Source: Priapulus caudatus | Taxonomy: Eukaryota; Priapulida; Priapulimorpha; Priapulimorphida; Priapulidae | Length of the DNA stretch: 40,296 nt | Reading direction: 5' to 3' | Assembly: GCF_000485595.1 (NCBI RefSeq) | Contig: NW_014577140.1 | Span: 299,610-339,905 of the forward strand | Translations under genes and position numbers: made by a program | Shown: piece after piece, positions 10,930 to 22,140 of the stretch | How the letters are laid out: every line of letters begins with the position of its first letter | Position numbering within the stretch: the first letter of the stretch is position 1 | The notes under the pieces: generated by a model | The model's input: the letters and a program-made list of their open reading frames with translations, nothing else | Database searches by the model: none | What the model was told of the DNA's origin: nothing

Positions 10930-11218
10930 GTTCTAGCGATTGTGAAGGGTGGCTATCGCACGGCATCCTCACTTTATATTATCAAAGGTCGCCGACAGTC
11001 AGCACAGCGTGGCTGTATATACGTGCCTGGGGCGGCATATTGATTGATGTACGGGGGGGGGGGGAAGTGCAGGATTGTTTAAAGTCGCGTGGGGCATGTT
11101 CGTTATAGGGGTTGGGCACCACTGGGATCAGAGGACGACAGCAAAATTCTTTCCTGGAATTGAGGAAAAAGCTGCAATCGGGAATGACACAATGAGCGTG
11201 CCGGCACGCAAAAATAAA
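10930..11218 (+). repeat. interspersed repeat family A, copy 1
   Basis: Matches the reverse complement of 24455-24715: shared AAAGGTCGCC, GGGGCGGCAT, a G-run, TTTCCTGGAATTGAGGAAAA and GCCGGCACGCAAAAAT. No intact coding frame. Confidence 0.65.
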
Positions 11219-11221
11219 CGT

Positions 11222-12414
11222 ATTGACTATATATATAACAACATGGTGCCTAACTCGCCGCCGCAAGGACCACAACTCATCGTTTTCAATCAGTTACAAC
11301 TCCGGTGTTCCTGCAGGTGACGCCACTTTCCAACTATCGTTGGAATCGCGGAAGACTGCTGAACAAGCTACACTCGCCATTTTTGACAATCGGCCCGCCA
11401 GAATGCGCTCAAATCACAGAAATTCCTCAAATATCCATGCGAAATGATCCTTCGAATGCTACCTATGAAGAAGGCGGCAGGGCCGGCTGCGCTGATGGGC
11501 TGCAGCAACTGCCAGCAACAGTGTTTGCCACTGAGCAGAAAAAGCTGTAGGCCTGCAGGGCCTATAGCTCCTAAAAGCTGCAGGCCCGCCAATTTTGGAG
11601 CAAATTACAGTAATAAAACAGCATATCATGTTCTTCCTTGTGTTTAGCAGTCATTATCAATGTCCATAATCATAATCCCTCTGTTTTTCCTTCCTCTCGT
11701 TAGATGACTGTTTATGCTTCTTTGCCGGGGGCTCAAAATTAAGGAAAAGCCACATCGTTGTTATATGTAGCTCCTTGGTAACTACGAGTCTACGACTCTC
11801 TACTTTGACAGCAGAGAGACAGACTGGTAGTCTGGTACACATCGGGGACTTCTATGGGGGTCTGGGGGCCAGAACATTTTTGAAAATGACCGAGATGCAA
11901 TCTAGAGCCATTTCAGGGTACTCCAATAGCTTACAACTAGCAACACTTTTTGGTGGAAAAGGAAAAAATTATGTAAAATTTACCTACTGTCAAATTTTGA
12001 TGGGCACTGGGGAATTCCGTCTGTGTTGGGTGTGTCCAAAGTAAATGTATTTTGTAGACATACAAGCTCTTACGTAGGGAAGCTTTTATTTAGCTACACC
12101 TTGTATAAAATGTATATAGTTTTTCCAAACGTTAAAAACAATATGACACGGTTAAACCTGAGTGGTGCGACGAGGCTGTACTGCTGTTTGCATGACTAGT
12201 AAAGTAATACCACACGACTAGCTCCAAGAAACGGTATTGCTAGGATTAGAATAGACAATTATTCGCACAGCCTGGTCGGGCTACCACACGACGTGCTTTG
12301 CAGCTACAGTGACTTATGTGTTTTAAAACTTGAGACAATTATTATTATTTACTGTATAATATAAATTCTAAATGACATATTACATAAATTCTTCGTTAAT
12401 ATTATTTTGAAAAA
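11222..12414 (+). repeat. interspersed repeat family B, copy 1 (runs into gap)
   Basis: Nearly identical to 19031-20150 over about 1.1 kb, with mostly single-base indels; the first 400 bases also match the inverted copy at 20555-21005. It starts at an (AT)n stretch with AACAACATGGTGCCTAACTC. All frames are broken. A 74-base segment bounded by TACCACACGAC (12208-12218 and 12282-12292) is missing from copy 2. Confidence 0.8.
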
Positions 12415-12439
12415 NNNNNNNNNNNNNNNNNNNNNNNNN
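12415..12439. other. assembly gap, 25 N
   Basis: A run of 25 undetermined bases; flank order is scaffold-dependent. Confidence 1.
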
Positions 12440-13050
12440 GGTCAACAACATGCGGAATTTGAACAACATTGGAGCTTATTTTCGAATGCTTTTATAAGAG
12501 CAACGCGCAGTGAAATGGAGGAACTAGAGTTTATTTGTCATAAGGGTAGATGTGATTTATGCATGACACGAAGTTATTTGCTAGTCTCGTATGCGAGAAT
12601 TAGCATTTGCATGGCATAGTGCAGCTTTCAGAGGTGAGAATTAAAGAAAAAAAAATTCGGGGGAGGGGCCCCCAGAACCACACCGCCCTCTTCAGGGACC
12701 CATTCCCGAATCCCACCCCCATTGTCAATTTTTTCACTATTGATTTGACAGATTTATGTTTCTAAATATTGGGGCGAAGCTTAACTTATTGACTCACTCG
12801 CCAGTTTTGGCGAGAGGTTTTTATTTTAAAGCTCTAACACTGTACTACCGGATTTACTGTCGGACTCTCTGATTTGACATATATCGCCAATTTTCCAATT
12901 AACCAAACAGAAAAGAAGAGAATTCCAATAATATGATTATGACTGAGTTTAGCATGGAGAAACGGGCAGGAAGAGGAGGCCAATCAGTTGAGTTATAAAA
13001 CAACCTCAGAACAATCAGACAACCAGTTTACTAATTTCCTCTTAGTGTAT
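12440..13050. other. no gene; transposon-like debris
   Basis: Contains a CCCCC/GGGGG-rich stretch near 12660 and the ACTCGCC...GGCGAG hairpin at 12796. No coding frame with recognisable content. Confidence 0.4.
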
Positions 13051-13054
13051 TTGT

Positions 13055-15540
13055 GACGGAGTGGACATATACGCGACGCCGGGCGTTTCGCTGGCCGAAT
13101 TTTCTTTTTTTTCGATTTCATTATATGGCTATAACCCGGCGGCAGGTGGATAAGATTTCAATATGGCATATAACGCCACAGGCGGCCGTCAATGGCCGAC
13201 TCATATGGCTAGGAATTGAGGAAGGGGAGAAGGAGAGAAGCTGCGTGGAGAAGGAGAAGGTGGAGAAAGCGGGAAGGTGGTGGAGAGAGAAAGGAGAGCG
13301 GGAGAGAAGGAGGAGGGGAGAGGAAAAGTGATGGAGAAGGAGAGGAAGAGGGAGAAGGTGATTGGAGAAGGAGGAGGGGGAGAGCTGGTGCAGGAAGGAG
13401 GCGGGGGGAAGGGCAGAAGGTGGTGGAGAAGGAGGCGGGAGAACAGGGGGTCGGTGGAGGAGGGGGGAGAAGGAAGAGAAGGTGGTGAAGGTGGGAGAAG
13501 AGAGTACGGTGCGGAGGGGGGGAACGGAGAGGTGAATGCGAGGAGGGGAGAGGAGAGGCTGGCGAGAGGGGGAGAAGGCGAGAAGGTGGCTCGCGAGGAG
13601 GGGGAGAGCTGGTGGAGAAGGAGAGGAGAAGGAGGGAGAGGGAGCTGGTGTGAGGAGGAGGGGGAGAAGGGAGAAGGGATAGGGAGGCGGAGAGAAGCTG
13701 GTGGAGGAGGAGGGAAGAGGAGAAGTGGTGCGAGGGAAGAAGCTGGTGAGGAGGAAGGGAGGAAGTGAGAAGGTGGTGGAGAATGAGAGGGAGAAGCTTG
13801 GAGAAGGAGGGGGCGGAGAAGCTGGTGGAGAGGAGGAAGGGAGAAGGGGAGTGGGAGAGGAGAGAGAAGCTGGTGGGAAGGAGACGGGAAAGCAGAAGGT
13901 GGTGGAGAAGAGGGAGGAGAGGGTGGTGGAGAAGGAGGAGAGAAGGGGAGATGCGCGTGTTGAAAGAGAGGAGGGGAGAAGCTGTGAGGAGGAGGGGGGA
14001 AGACGAGAAAGGTCGGTGGAGAAGAGGGGAGAACTGGGTGGAGGAGGAGGGCGAGAATGGGAGAAGGTGGGAGGAGGGGAGAATGACTGGTAGAGAAGGA
14101 GAAGGGTAGAACTGCGTGGGAAGGAGGAAGAGGGAGAAAAGAGGGGAGAAGGAGCTGGTTGAGGGGAGGAGGAGAATGGGAGAAGTGCTAGAAGGAGGAG
14201 TGGGAGAAGGGAGGGTGGAAGAGGAGGGAGAGCTGGCGGGAGGAGGAGGGGGGAAGGAGAAGGTGCTGGAGGAGGGGAGAAGCTGTGTGGAGAAGAGGAA
14301 GGAAGAAGGAGGGGAGAGGGAGTGGGGAGAGAGGGGAGAAGGGAGAAGGGATAGGAGGGGAGAGGGAGCTGTCGTGAGGGGGACTGGGTGGAGGAGGAGC
14401 TGGGAGGAGGAGGGGAGAAAGGAGAAGAGTGCTGGAGGGGAGAGCTAGGTGGAAAGGGAAGGGGAGAGGTGGTGGGAAGGAGGATGAGCGAGAATGCTGG
14501 TGGAAGGAGGAGGGGGAGAGCTGGTGGGAGGAGGAAGGGAAGGAGGGAGAGGGAGCTGAGGCAGGTGGAGGGAGTGAAAGGAGAAGCTGGTGGAGAGGCA
14601 GCGAGGGGGAGAGCTGGTGTAGCTTCTCCTTCGCACCAGCTTCTCCTTCACACCAGCTTCTACCAGCTTTCCCCTTCGCACACTTTCCTTCCTCCCCTCT
14701 CCTTATCCACCAGCTTCTCCCTCCTTCTCTCTTCTCCCCTCCTCCTTCTCCACAGCTTTCCCTCTCTTCTTCAACCATTTCCTTCATCCTTCCCCTTCTC
14801 CACAGCTTCTCCCTTTCTTCTCACAACTTTCCTTCTCCCTTCCTCTTCTCAACCAGCTTCTCCCTTCTCCTCTCCACACTTCTCCCTTTCCCCGCCTCCT
14901 TCTCACCAGACTGCTGTCCCCCTCTCTTCTCACAGCTTCTCCTTCCTCCTTCTCCACGCTTTCTTCCCCTCCTCACCACTTCTCTTTCTCCTCCTCCACA
15001 GCTTCCTTCTCCCTCCTTATCCCTTCTCCCCTCCTCCTCACGATCCCTTCTCCTTCCTCTCGCTCTTCCTCCTCACAGCTTCTCCCCTCCTCCCACTTTC
15101 CCTTCTCTTCTCCACCTAGCTCTCCCGCCTCTTCTCACCGCTTTCCCCCTCTCTCACCACTTCTCCCTCCTTCATCCACACCTCTCTTCCCTCTCCTCAC
15201 CAGTTCTCCCTCCTCATCTCCAACACTCCGCATCTCCCCCTCCTTCTCACAGCTTCTCTCTTTCTCCACACTCTTCCTTGTCACCAGTTCTTCCCTTCTC
15301 TTTCACCACTCTCCCTCCTCACTTCCTTCCTTCTCCACACAGCTTCTCCCTTCTCCCTTCCTCATTCCTGACCATATTGAGTCGGCCATACGGCCGCGAG
15401 TGGTATAGCCATATTGAACTTATCCCCACGGCCGCCGGGCGGTAACCTATTGAGATTGGACCACACGGCCGCCGGTGCGATAGCTTATGAAGTTTATTCA
15501 ACACGGCCGCCGTGCGTATATAGTCTCGGCCATTTGTGAC
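13055..15540. repeat. large imperfect inverted repeat of purine-rich minisatellite
   Basis: 13205-14625 is almost pure A/G, built on GGAGAAGCTGGTGGAGAAGG-like units. 14627-15370 is the complementary C/T sense (CTTCTCC, CACCAGCTTCTCC). The flanks mirror each other: ATGGCCGACTCATATGG before (about 13193) and CCATATTGAGTCGGCCAT after (about 15372). The right flank also has about three 46-base units with CACGGCCGCCG. The many long open frames here are compositional artefacts. Confidence 0.85.
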
Positions 15541-16382
15541 AAGTAATTGCCTCAAATTAGTGCAACCCCTCCTGGGATCTCCCTCATAGTCATACATCCT
15601 TAAACGATCTGCATTGTCCTGGCCCTGGGGAGAACCCTCGAAAACGTGCCGCTGCGTCACTATCACTATCAGGACAGTTAGTATAGAGTATAGTTACGTA
15701 GGCCGTACAGTGTACCAGTAGTACTAGTAGTATTACGTACGGCATTTTCTTTACCGTTTTTGGCGTTTAAGCACTACACGCCTCAGAGTATGTACATCGA
15801 TAAACTATAACTGATTATATGGATAAACGACTTCAATCGTAAATAATTAAGGAATATGATATTTACCTAGGCTATTGTATAAAGCACAATTTAAATGTTG
15901 TAATAAACGTTAAATGATTCAAGAGCATGTGAACATGTGAATACTTCGACACCTATCGCTTGTCACAATGTTTTCACGCGTAAATTTTGTACGGCATGTC
16001 GGCATAGACTGTAGGTGTACAGCGTAAATCTATTATTACTCTGAAATATTATATTTAAATTTCATGAAATGTTTGTATAAAATATTCTTTATTGTTTTGT
16101 TTAGGTTTATTGGGTTTATTAGGTTTTGAATAAACCCGAGTTTATGATTTTTCGCGTGAGGACGCGTGCGATACTTCCAGTAGGCACCCGGCGGCAGCAC
16201 GTGAAGTTACTTATCATTTCAATTATATATTCAAATATCAAGTGGGTTTTCTCATGATATCATTGTTTTGCATAACAGAGTAATATGTGGTTAGGATTGT
16301 GTTTTTATATTGTTTATTGAAAGCTTAGAGAAAACAATAAACCGCTGGCAGTTCTAACTCTCTATGTAACTCTCCTGACCTA
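15541..16382. other. intergenic, no gene seen
   Basis: AT-rich sequence without recognised coding exons or repeats. Confidence 0.5.
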
Positions 16383-16488
16383 GACCAATAAATTGTGCAC
16401 TAAAAATTTATATATTCTGATGTTATTTCAGGAATCAGCCTAAAATAACATCAGAATATAACATTTTTAAGGGCACAATTTATTGGTC
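16383..16488. mobile_element. 106-bp palindromic MITE with TA target duplication
   Basis: GACCAATAAATTGTGC at the left is repeated inverted at the right, and the arms continue (ATTCTGATGTTATTT) almost to the centre. TA flanks both ends (16381-16382, 16489-16490), as in Tc1/mariner-type elements. Confidence 0.85.
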
Positions 16489-16737
16489 TATGTAACTCCC
16501 TGTTCAGTTCTGTCTGATATGGTCTGATTCAGTCTCAGACATTCATTGTCATTGATTCAATTCATTACTTGGACCACAGGCTCTTGGAACGTCTCAATTA
16601 AAAAAAAAAGAGGTAAATGAACACGAAATTTATTTACTACATTCTCTCTTATTCATGTTGTTTGTGCACAGGGCGTGCGTGCGGTGTACTTGTGTGCACT
16701 GGCAGCAAGAACAAGTCGGCACCTGCAGCTACAGCAC

Positions 16738-17113
16738 ACATGCGTTTAAACAGAGGAATTGCTCCGACCTGTGATTGGAGGATAAAAATAGACACGCCCA
16801 CTTTTCCATTTTTGGAGGATAAAAATAGAATTCGTGACGTTTCGTTTCACGCGTCATAGCCGCGCGTGTCGATATTGCTAATTAATTAGACTAATCGCGC
16901 TTCAATAGACTCAAAAATTCACAGAGATTAAGGCTAAGACATGTGTCGTTATAATAGCTAGAATTTATAGAAATGTAACTAAATCGTTCGCTCCATATTG
17001 ATAGTTATTACACGTTCATACCGGTATAGCATAGCGTAATGCGGCGGAGTGGGCGGGGTCTATTTTTATCCTCCAATCACAGGTCGGAGCATTTCCTCTG
17101 TTTAGACGCATGT
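16738..17113. mobile_element. 376-bp MITE, 8-bp target duplication (hAT-like)
   Basis: Terminal inverted repeats of about 65 bp begin ACATGCGT(T/C)TAAACAGAGG and continue through CTCCGACCTGTGATTGGAGG; only a few bases differ. TACAGCAC occurs directly at both sides (16730-16737, 17114-17121). An 8-bp duplication points to the hAT superfamily or another 8-bp class. No transposase inside. Confidence 0.88.
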
Positions 17114-17539
17114 TACAGCACACACACGGCCATTGACTATATAATAGTGGAAGGAGCCGAAGTGCGTTTTACGTATCCCTCCGAAACCGTGCCGCGTGTG
17201 CTCGCGCGAATCGAGCTGGGCCCCTTCTGGACGTCCCGCATACATCCGTACGTTAGAACGCCGATTTTTCGACGTTTAAAGTGATTTTTCAGGCAATTTC
17301 CTAAAAAGTTATGTGCGCCGAAGAAACTTCGGCATTCATCGGCGGAAACCCGCATCAACTTTTTTAAGAGCGCAAAATCCGCATTGCGCATCCAGTCCAA
17401 GCAGAAGTACGTGAAATCACCTTGTTTGGATGACGTGCTCTCATCGCAAACCCGCACCAAATTTTTAGATCGCAAAGCCGCATGCGCCAGCTAATCACAG
17501 CATGTGATCACATGCTACGCCAACGTGCACGGTGTGTGC

Positions 17540-17995
17540 CGCCCGTGTGTACAACTGTACATGTATGTATGGTATTGTGTATGTGTGTGTGTGTAGTGTG
17601 TGGCTGTGTGTGTGCTGTGTGTGTGTTGTTGGTGTGTGTGTGTGTGTGTGTTGTGTGTGTGTGCTGTGTGGGTGTGTGTGTGTGTGTGTGTGTGCGTGTG
17701 GTGTCGTGTGTACAACTGTACATGTATGTATGTATGTGTGTGTGTCGTGGCGTGCGTGCGTTGCGTGCGTAGGTGCGTGCGTGCGTTCGTGCCTTGTGCT
17801 GTCTGTGCGGGCGTTGTGCGTGTGCGTTGGTGTGTGCGCGCGCCGTGATTCGTGTGTATGTAAATGTGGTATGGCGTGCGCGTGGATGTGCGTGCGCATG
17901 CCTGTATGTGTGGTTGAATGCGGTCGTGAAGTGTGGCGTGCCGTCGCCGCGTGTGTGCGAACATTTGACAAGGGAGGTGTAACCGTGCCCGCGCT
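17540..17995. repeat. GT-rich block 1
   Basis: Alternating TG/CG sequence. GTGTACAACTGTACATGTAT occurs at about 17549 and 17708. The 3' part (TAAATGTGGTATG to GTAACCGTGCCCGC) recurs in block 2. Long open frames on both strands are compositional only. Confidence 0.85.
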
Positions 17996-18364
17996 ACCCG
18001 GCTCCCAATGCTCTCACATTTTAGACGCGTTCGATATGTCTAAGAGCAGCACACATACCACACGTATACATGCCATAACATTTTTGAAAATTGTGTTTAA
18101 AATATTAATGTGTTTTTCTCACCGGGTTTAATGATAACATAGCTATACTAAATGTAGAATTAAAGTATTAATAATAAGCATTTAATTAGGTGGGTCCTTC
18201 ACCTAGCCATAGCAAGCCACACTAAAACGCACGTAACGCATGCACGCACGCCACCGGCACCGCACAACAAGCACACACCAAAGCCATTGCGGCTGCGGTG
18301 TATATAAACAGCCAATCACTGCGCGCACAGCTGTGGAGGCGAAACCCAACGAGAGACGACTGCA

Positions 18365-18662
18365 GTCTTGTATGTGTGTGTATGTATGTATGTGGATGTG
18401 TGTGTGTGCTGTGTGCGTGTCGCGTGTGCGCGTGTGTGTGCGTGTGTTGCGTGCGCGTGCGTGCTGCGTATATGTGTTTGCACGCCCGGTGTGTGTGTAA
18501 ATGTGGTATGTGTGTGCGTGGGTGCGCGTGTGATTGTGCGTGCGTATGCCCGTATGTGTGTGAATGCGGTGTGTGCGTGCGGGCGCGCGTGTGTGTGATG
18601 TGTGTAGTGCGCGCGTGTGTGCAAATATTTGACAACGGGAGGTCTAACCGTGCCCGCCGCCG
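18365..18662. repeat. GT-rich block 2, diverged copy of block 1
   Basis: Shares AAATGTGGTATG, GAATGCGGT, ATTTGACAA-GGGAGGT and TAACCGTGCCCGC in the same order as 17860-17995. Confidence 0.8.
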
Positions 18663-19030
18663 TCCACTGACTTCTAAGAAAATATATCTTCAAACTACTC
18701 AATACATTTTTTTTCAGAATTTCACTTATTATTCATGCTTCTAACCAGAATAATATTTTCAAAAAATAATATCTAAATAAGTCAAATTGTATATGAAATC
18801 ACCTCATTTCCTTTTTTTGGAAAAATTATATGTCATTTTAAGGTAAAATTTCAGCATTTATATATATTAGACAACTTTTTTTAAACAAATATTGATATAT
18901 GACTCGAGTCTAAATAGCAGATTTTTTCGTTTACTGTAAATACATCCTAACTAAAAGTGAGAGATAAATGGTAAACCGCCGATCCTCAAATCAGACCCCA
19001 CTCAAACCCGTCTGAGACGGGTAATAGCTA

Positions 19031-20150
19031 GTTGACTATATATATATAACAACATGGTGCCTAACTCGCCGCCGCAGAAGGGACCACAACTCACCGTTTT
19101 CAATCAGTTACAACTCCGGTGTTCCTGCAGGTGACGCCACTTTCCAACTATCGTTGGAATCGCGGAAGACTGCTGAACAAGCTACACCCGCCATTTTGAC
19201 AATCGGCCCGCCAGAATGCGCTCAAACACAGAAATTCCTCAAATATCCATGCGAAATGATCCTTCGAATGCTACCTATTGAGAAGCGGAGGGCCGGCTGC
19301 GCTGATGGGCTACAGCAACTGCCAGCAACAGTGTTTTGCCACTGAGCAGAAAAAAGCTGTAGGCCTGCAGGCCTATAGCTCCTAAAAGCTAGCAGGCCGC
19401 CAATTTTGGAGCAAAATTACAGTAATAAAAACAGCATATCATGTTCTTCCTTGTGTTAGCAGTCATTATCAATGTCCATAATCATAATCCCTCTGTTTTT
19501 CCTTCTCTCGTCGGATGACCTGTTTATGCTTCTTTGCCGGGGGCTCAAAATTAAGGAAATGCCACATCGGTTGTTATATGTAGCTCCTTGTAACTACGAG
19601 TCTACGACTCTCTACTTTGACAGCAGAGAGACAGACTGGTAGTCTCGTACACATCGGGGACTTTATGGGGTCTGGGGGCCAGAACATTTTTGAAAATGAC
19701 TGAGATGCAATCTAGAGCCATTTCAGGCGGTACTCCAATAGCTTACAACTAGCAACACTTTTTGGGAAAAGGAAAAAATTATGTAAAATTACCTACTGTA
19801 AAATTTTGATGGCACTGGGAATTCCGTCTGTGTTGGGTGTGGTCCAAAGTAAATGTATTTTGTAGACATACAAGCTCTTACGTAGGGAAGCTTTTATTTA
19901 GCTACACCTGTATAAAATGTATATAGTTTTTCCAACGTTAAAAAACAATATGACACGGTTAAACCTGAGTGGTGCGACGAGGCTGTACTGCTGTTTGCAT
20001 GACTAGTAAGTAAATGACGACGGCTTTGCAGCTACCAGTGACTTATGACATGTGTGTTAAAACTTGCAGACAATTATTATTTATTTACTGTATAACTCAA
20101 CATGACTATATTACCTACATCTTCTTAATATTATTTTAAAACAGTATACT
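19031..20150 (+). repeat. interspersed repeat family B, copy 2
   Basis: Direct copy of 11222-12400. Differences are mostly single-base gains or losses in short runs, plus absence of the 74-base insert. Frames are broken. Confidence 0.8.
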
Positions 20151-20554
20151 GATCATTTGAATAACTACCAGTGATATTATTGTTTACATCAGCAACGCTG
20201 AAATGCGCGGGGAGTGAAACTTACTCCACAACCTAGCGCACACGTGAACAGTGGAGCGTTACTGCAGCGACCCGTGCACGTAAATTAAACCCTGGCCAAC
20301 ACAATTAGGGTTCACCAGCTATCGATTTTTGGTATGCCAATGCTGCTACTACTGATTCAGGAACCGTGCTAACTGTGCGTCCGAACATCCCACGCACGTT
20401 TCTTGAATGCAACTAAAGTTGATTGCAGTGGGCGAACGCATTCGTTTACGTGTATGTCACGCTTTATCACGGATTAGTTTTCATATAAATACCCTGGAAG
20501 TTAATATGCATGAACAGCATTTTCTACAGGTAACCAGTTTCTCCAGTGTTTTCA

Positions 20555-21005
20555 ATTTTCGGTGATCACAATAGCTGCAGGATCAGCGGGCCTGTTTTTA
20601 TCAAAAAGCTGTAGGCCCGGCATCGAAACTGTCGGCGGCGGCCGGTGGGCCGACGTGAATTTCGACACTGGCCAGCAAGTCGGTTTGCCGAAGTTGCGCA
20701 GCCTGTCGACATTAAACTTGCTGCAGCAATCAGCGCAGCGGCCTACCGCTTCTTCATAGGTAGCATTCAAAGATCATTTCCCATTGAATATTTGAGGGAA
20801 TTTCTGTGATTGAGCGCATTCTGGCGGGCCGATTGTCAAAAATGGCGGGTGTAGTTGTTCAGCAGTCCGTCCGCGATTCCAACGATAGTTGCGAAATGAG
20901 CGTCACCTGCAGGAACATCGGAGTTGTAAGTGATTGAAACCACCGCTGAGTTGTGGTCCATGCGGCGGTGTGAGTAGGCACCATGCTTGTTATATAACGC
21001 AATGC
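20555..21005 (-). repeat. interspersed repeat family B, partial inverted copy 3
   Basis: The reverse complement matches the first 400 bases of copies 1 and 2 (AACTCCG(A/G)TGTTCCTGCAGG, CAATCGGCCCGCCAGAATGC) but is clearly more diverged. It keeps a longer minus frame with YNSDVPAGDAHFATIVGIAD, so it may be closer to an ancestral coding form. Confidence 0.7.
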
Positions 21006-21249
21006 GCGTTGTGTTGCTGTAGCCGCAGGGCCGACTTGTTCTTCGCTCCAGTGCTTGGTGTTGCAATAAGCACTTTGACCGCCATTACGGGGTAATGGGA
21101 GCGCGAAATCTAGACCAAAATAGAGTAGAAAACATTCAAGACTGGATAGTAAACAGTTTTTTTTTTGAGACGTTCCAAGTGCCTGTGACTTGGACGGTCG
21201 TACTCGTAATTCGGTCCGTAATTCAATCGTACTATAATTCATAATAGTA

Positions 21250-21340
21250 AATAGTATAACTACTAGTAGTGAGTAGTACTACTACTACTAGAAGGAGTAC
21301 TACTACTACTAGAAGTAGTACTAGTACTAGGTGAGGTAAG
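21250..21340. repeat. (CTA)n/(TAG)n palindromic microsatellite
   Basis: Runs of ACTACTACTACTAG alternating with AGTAGTAC, able to fold on itself. Confidence 0.8.
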
Positions 21341-22007
21341 TATACTACCTATATATAGGATATTAGGGCCTGGGCGGGTTTACTCATTGACATTGATGGG
21401 CTAGTATATGTTATAACTTATGCCTCATTCACTGATTCAGCCTATGGTCCATGGGATAAGTTCTTTATATTATTTGACCAACAGTTTCAACATTACTTCT
21501 AGCTGCCCATAGAAATATGGCCAAACTATCCTTGATCTAAAATATGTGGTGCACTATAGTATAGCCTACAAGACTTGGTACAACCTGCACAGCTTAAAAC
21601 AACAGAGACTTGACATTGTAGCTCTACTGCCACTGGTGTAGCCCCTTTACTCACACAGAGAAACTTCTATAGGCAAATGTGCCGAATTATTCTATGACAG
21701 AAATTCTAAACTGTAATTTTTTTATTGGAACAGAAATTGCAATCTTGATTTCAGTGCAATAGCTGTTACTCACCAGTGATTATTTCATTCACGTCACAAG
21801 CATAATAGAACAAACATTGCAAGTTTAGCATTTGACGAATTTTCGAACGTTTGGTGCCATGATATTTTTTATAAAATAAAAGATGGTAAAAGGGTTAGAG
21901 ACAAAAAAAATTGGTTTTTATTACTCCTAATGCTATAGGTGGCTGAGTCACTGTCCCAATACTCAAACATGTTTTGTGGATAATGGGTAGAAATTGTGAT
22001 GTTGTAG
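21341..22007. other. upstream region of La gene
   Basis: No coding exon recognised. GTTGTAG at 22001-22007 could be the acceptor of the exon carrying the La start codon. Confidence 0.35.
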
Positions 22008-22044
22008 AGTTCATCCTGAGAAAAATCTGACAGCAGCCTTATCA

Positions 22045-22140
22045 ATGACTGACGTCAAAGAAGAGCAACAGAATGGTGGGGACGGTGACAAGCTGGAAGA
22101 ACCAACGGAGTTGGAGCAAAAGATTATAAGACAAATAGAG
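22045..22140 (+). CDS. SSB: La exon 1
   Basis: MTDVKEEQQNGGDGDKLEEP then LEQKIIRQIE, the start of the La motif; donor GTAATC. The variable acidic N-terminus is usual for the family. Confidence 0.9.

Noticed and set aside
13216-14787. Many long open frames rich in Arg/Glu/Gly or Ser/Pro/Leu
   Set aside because: They follow the purine or pyrimidine repeat, appear in several frames and on both strands, and show no domain.
17482-18744. Cys/Val-rich and Thr/His-rich open frames
   Set aside because: Translation of GT/CA repeats; both strands are open for the same reason.
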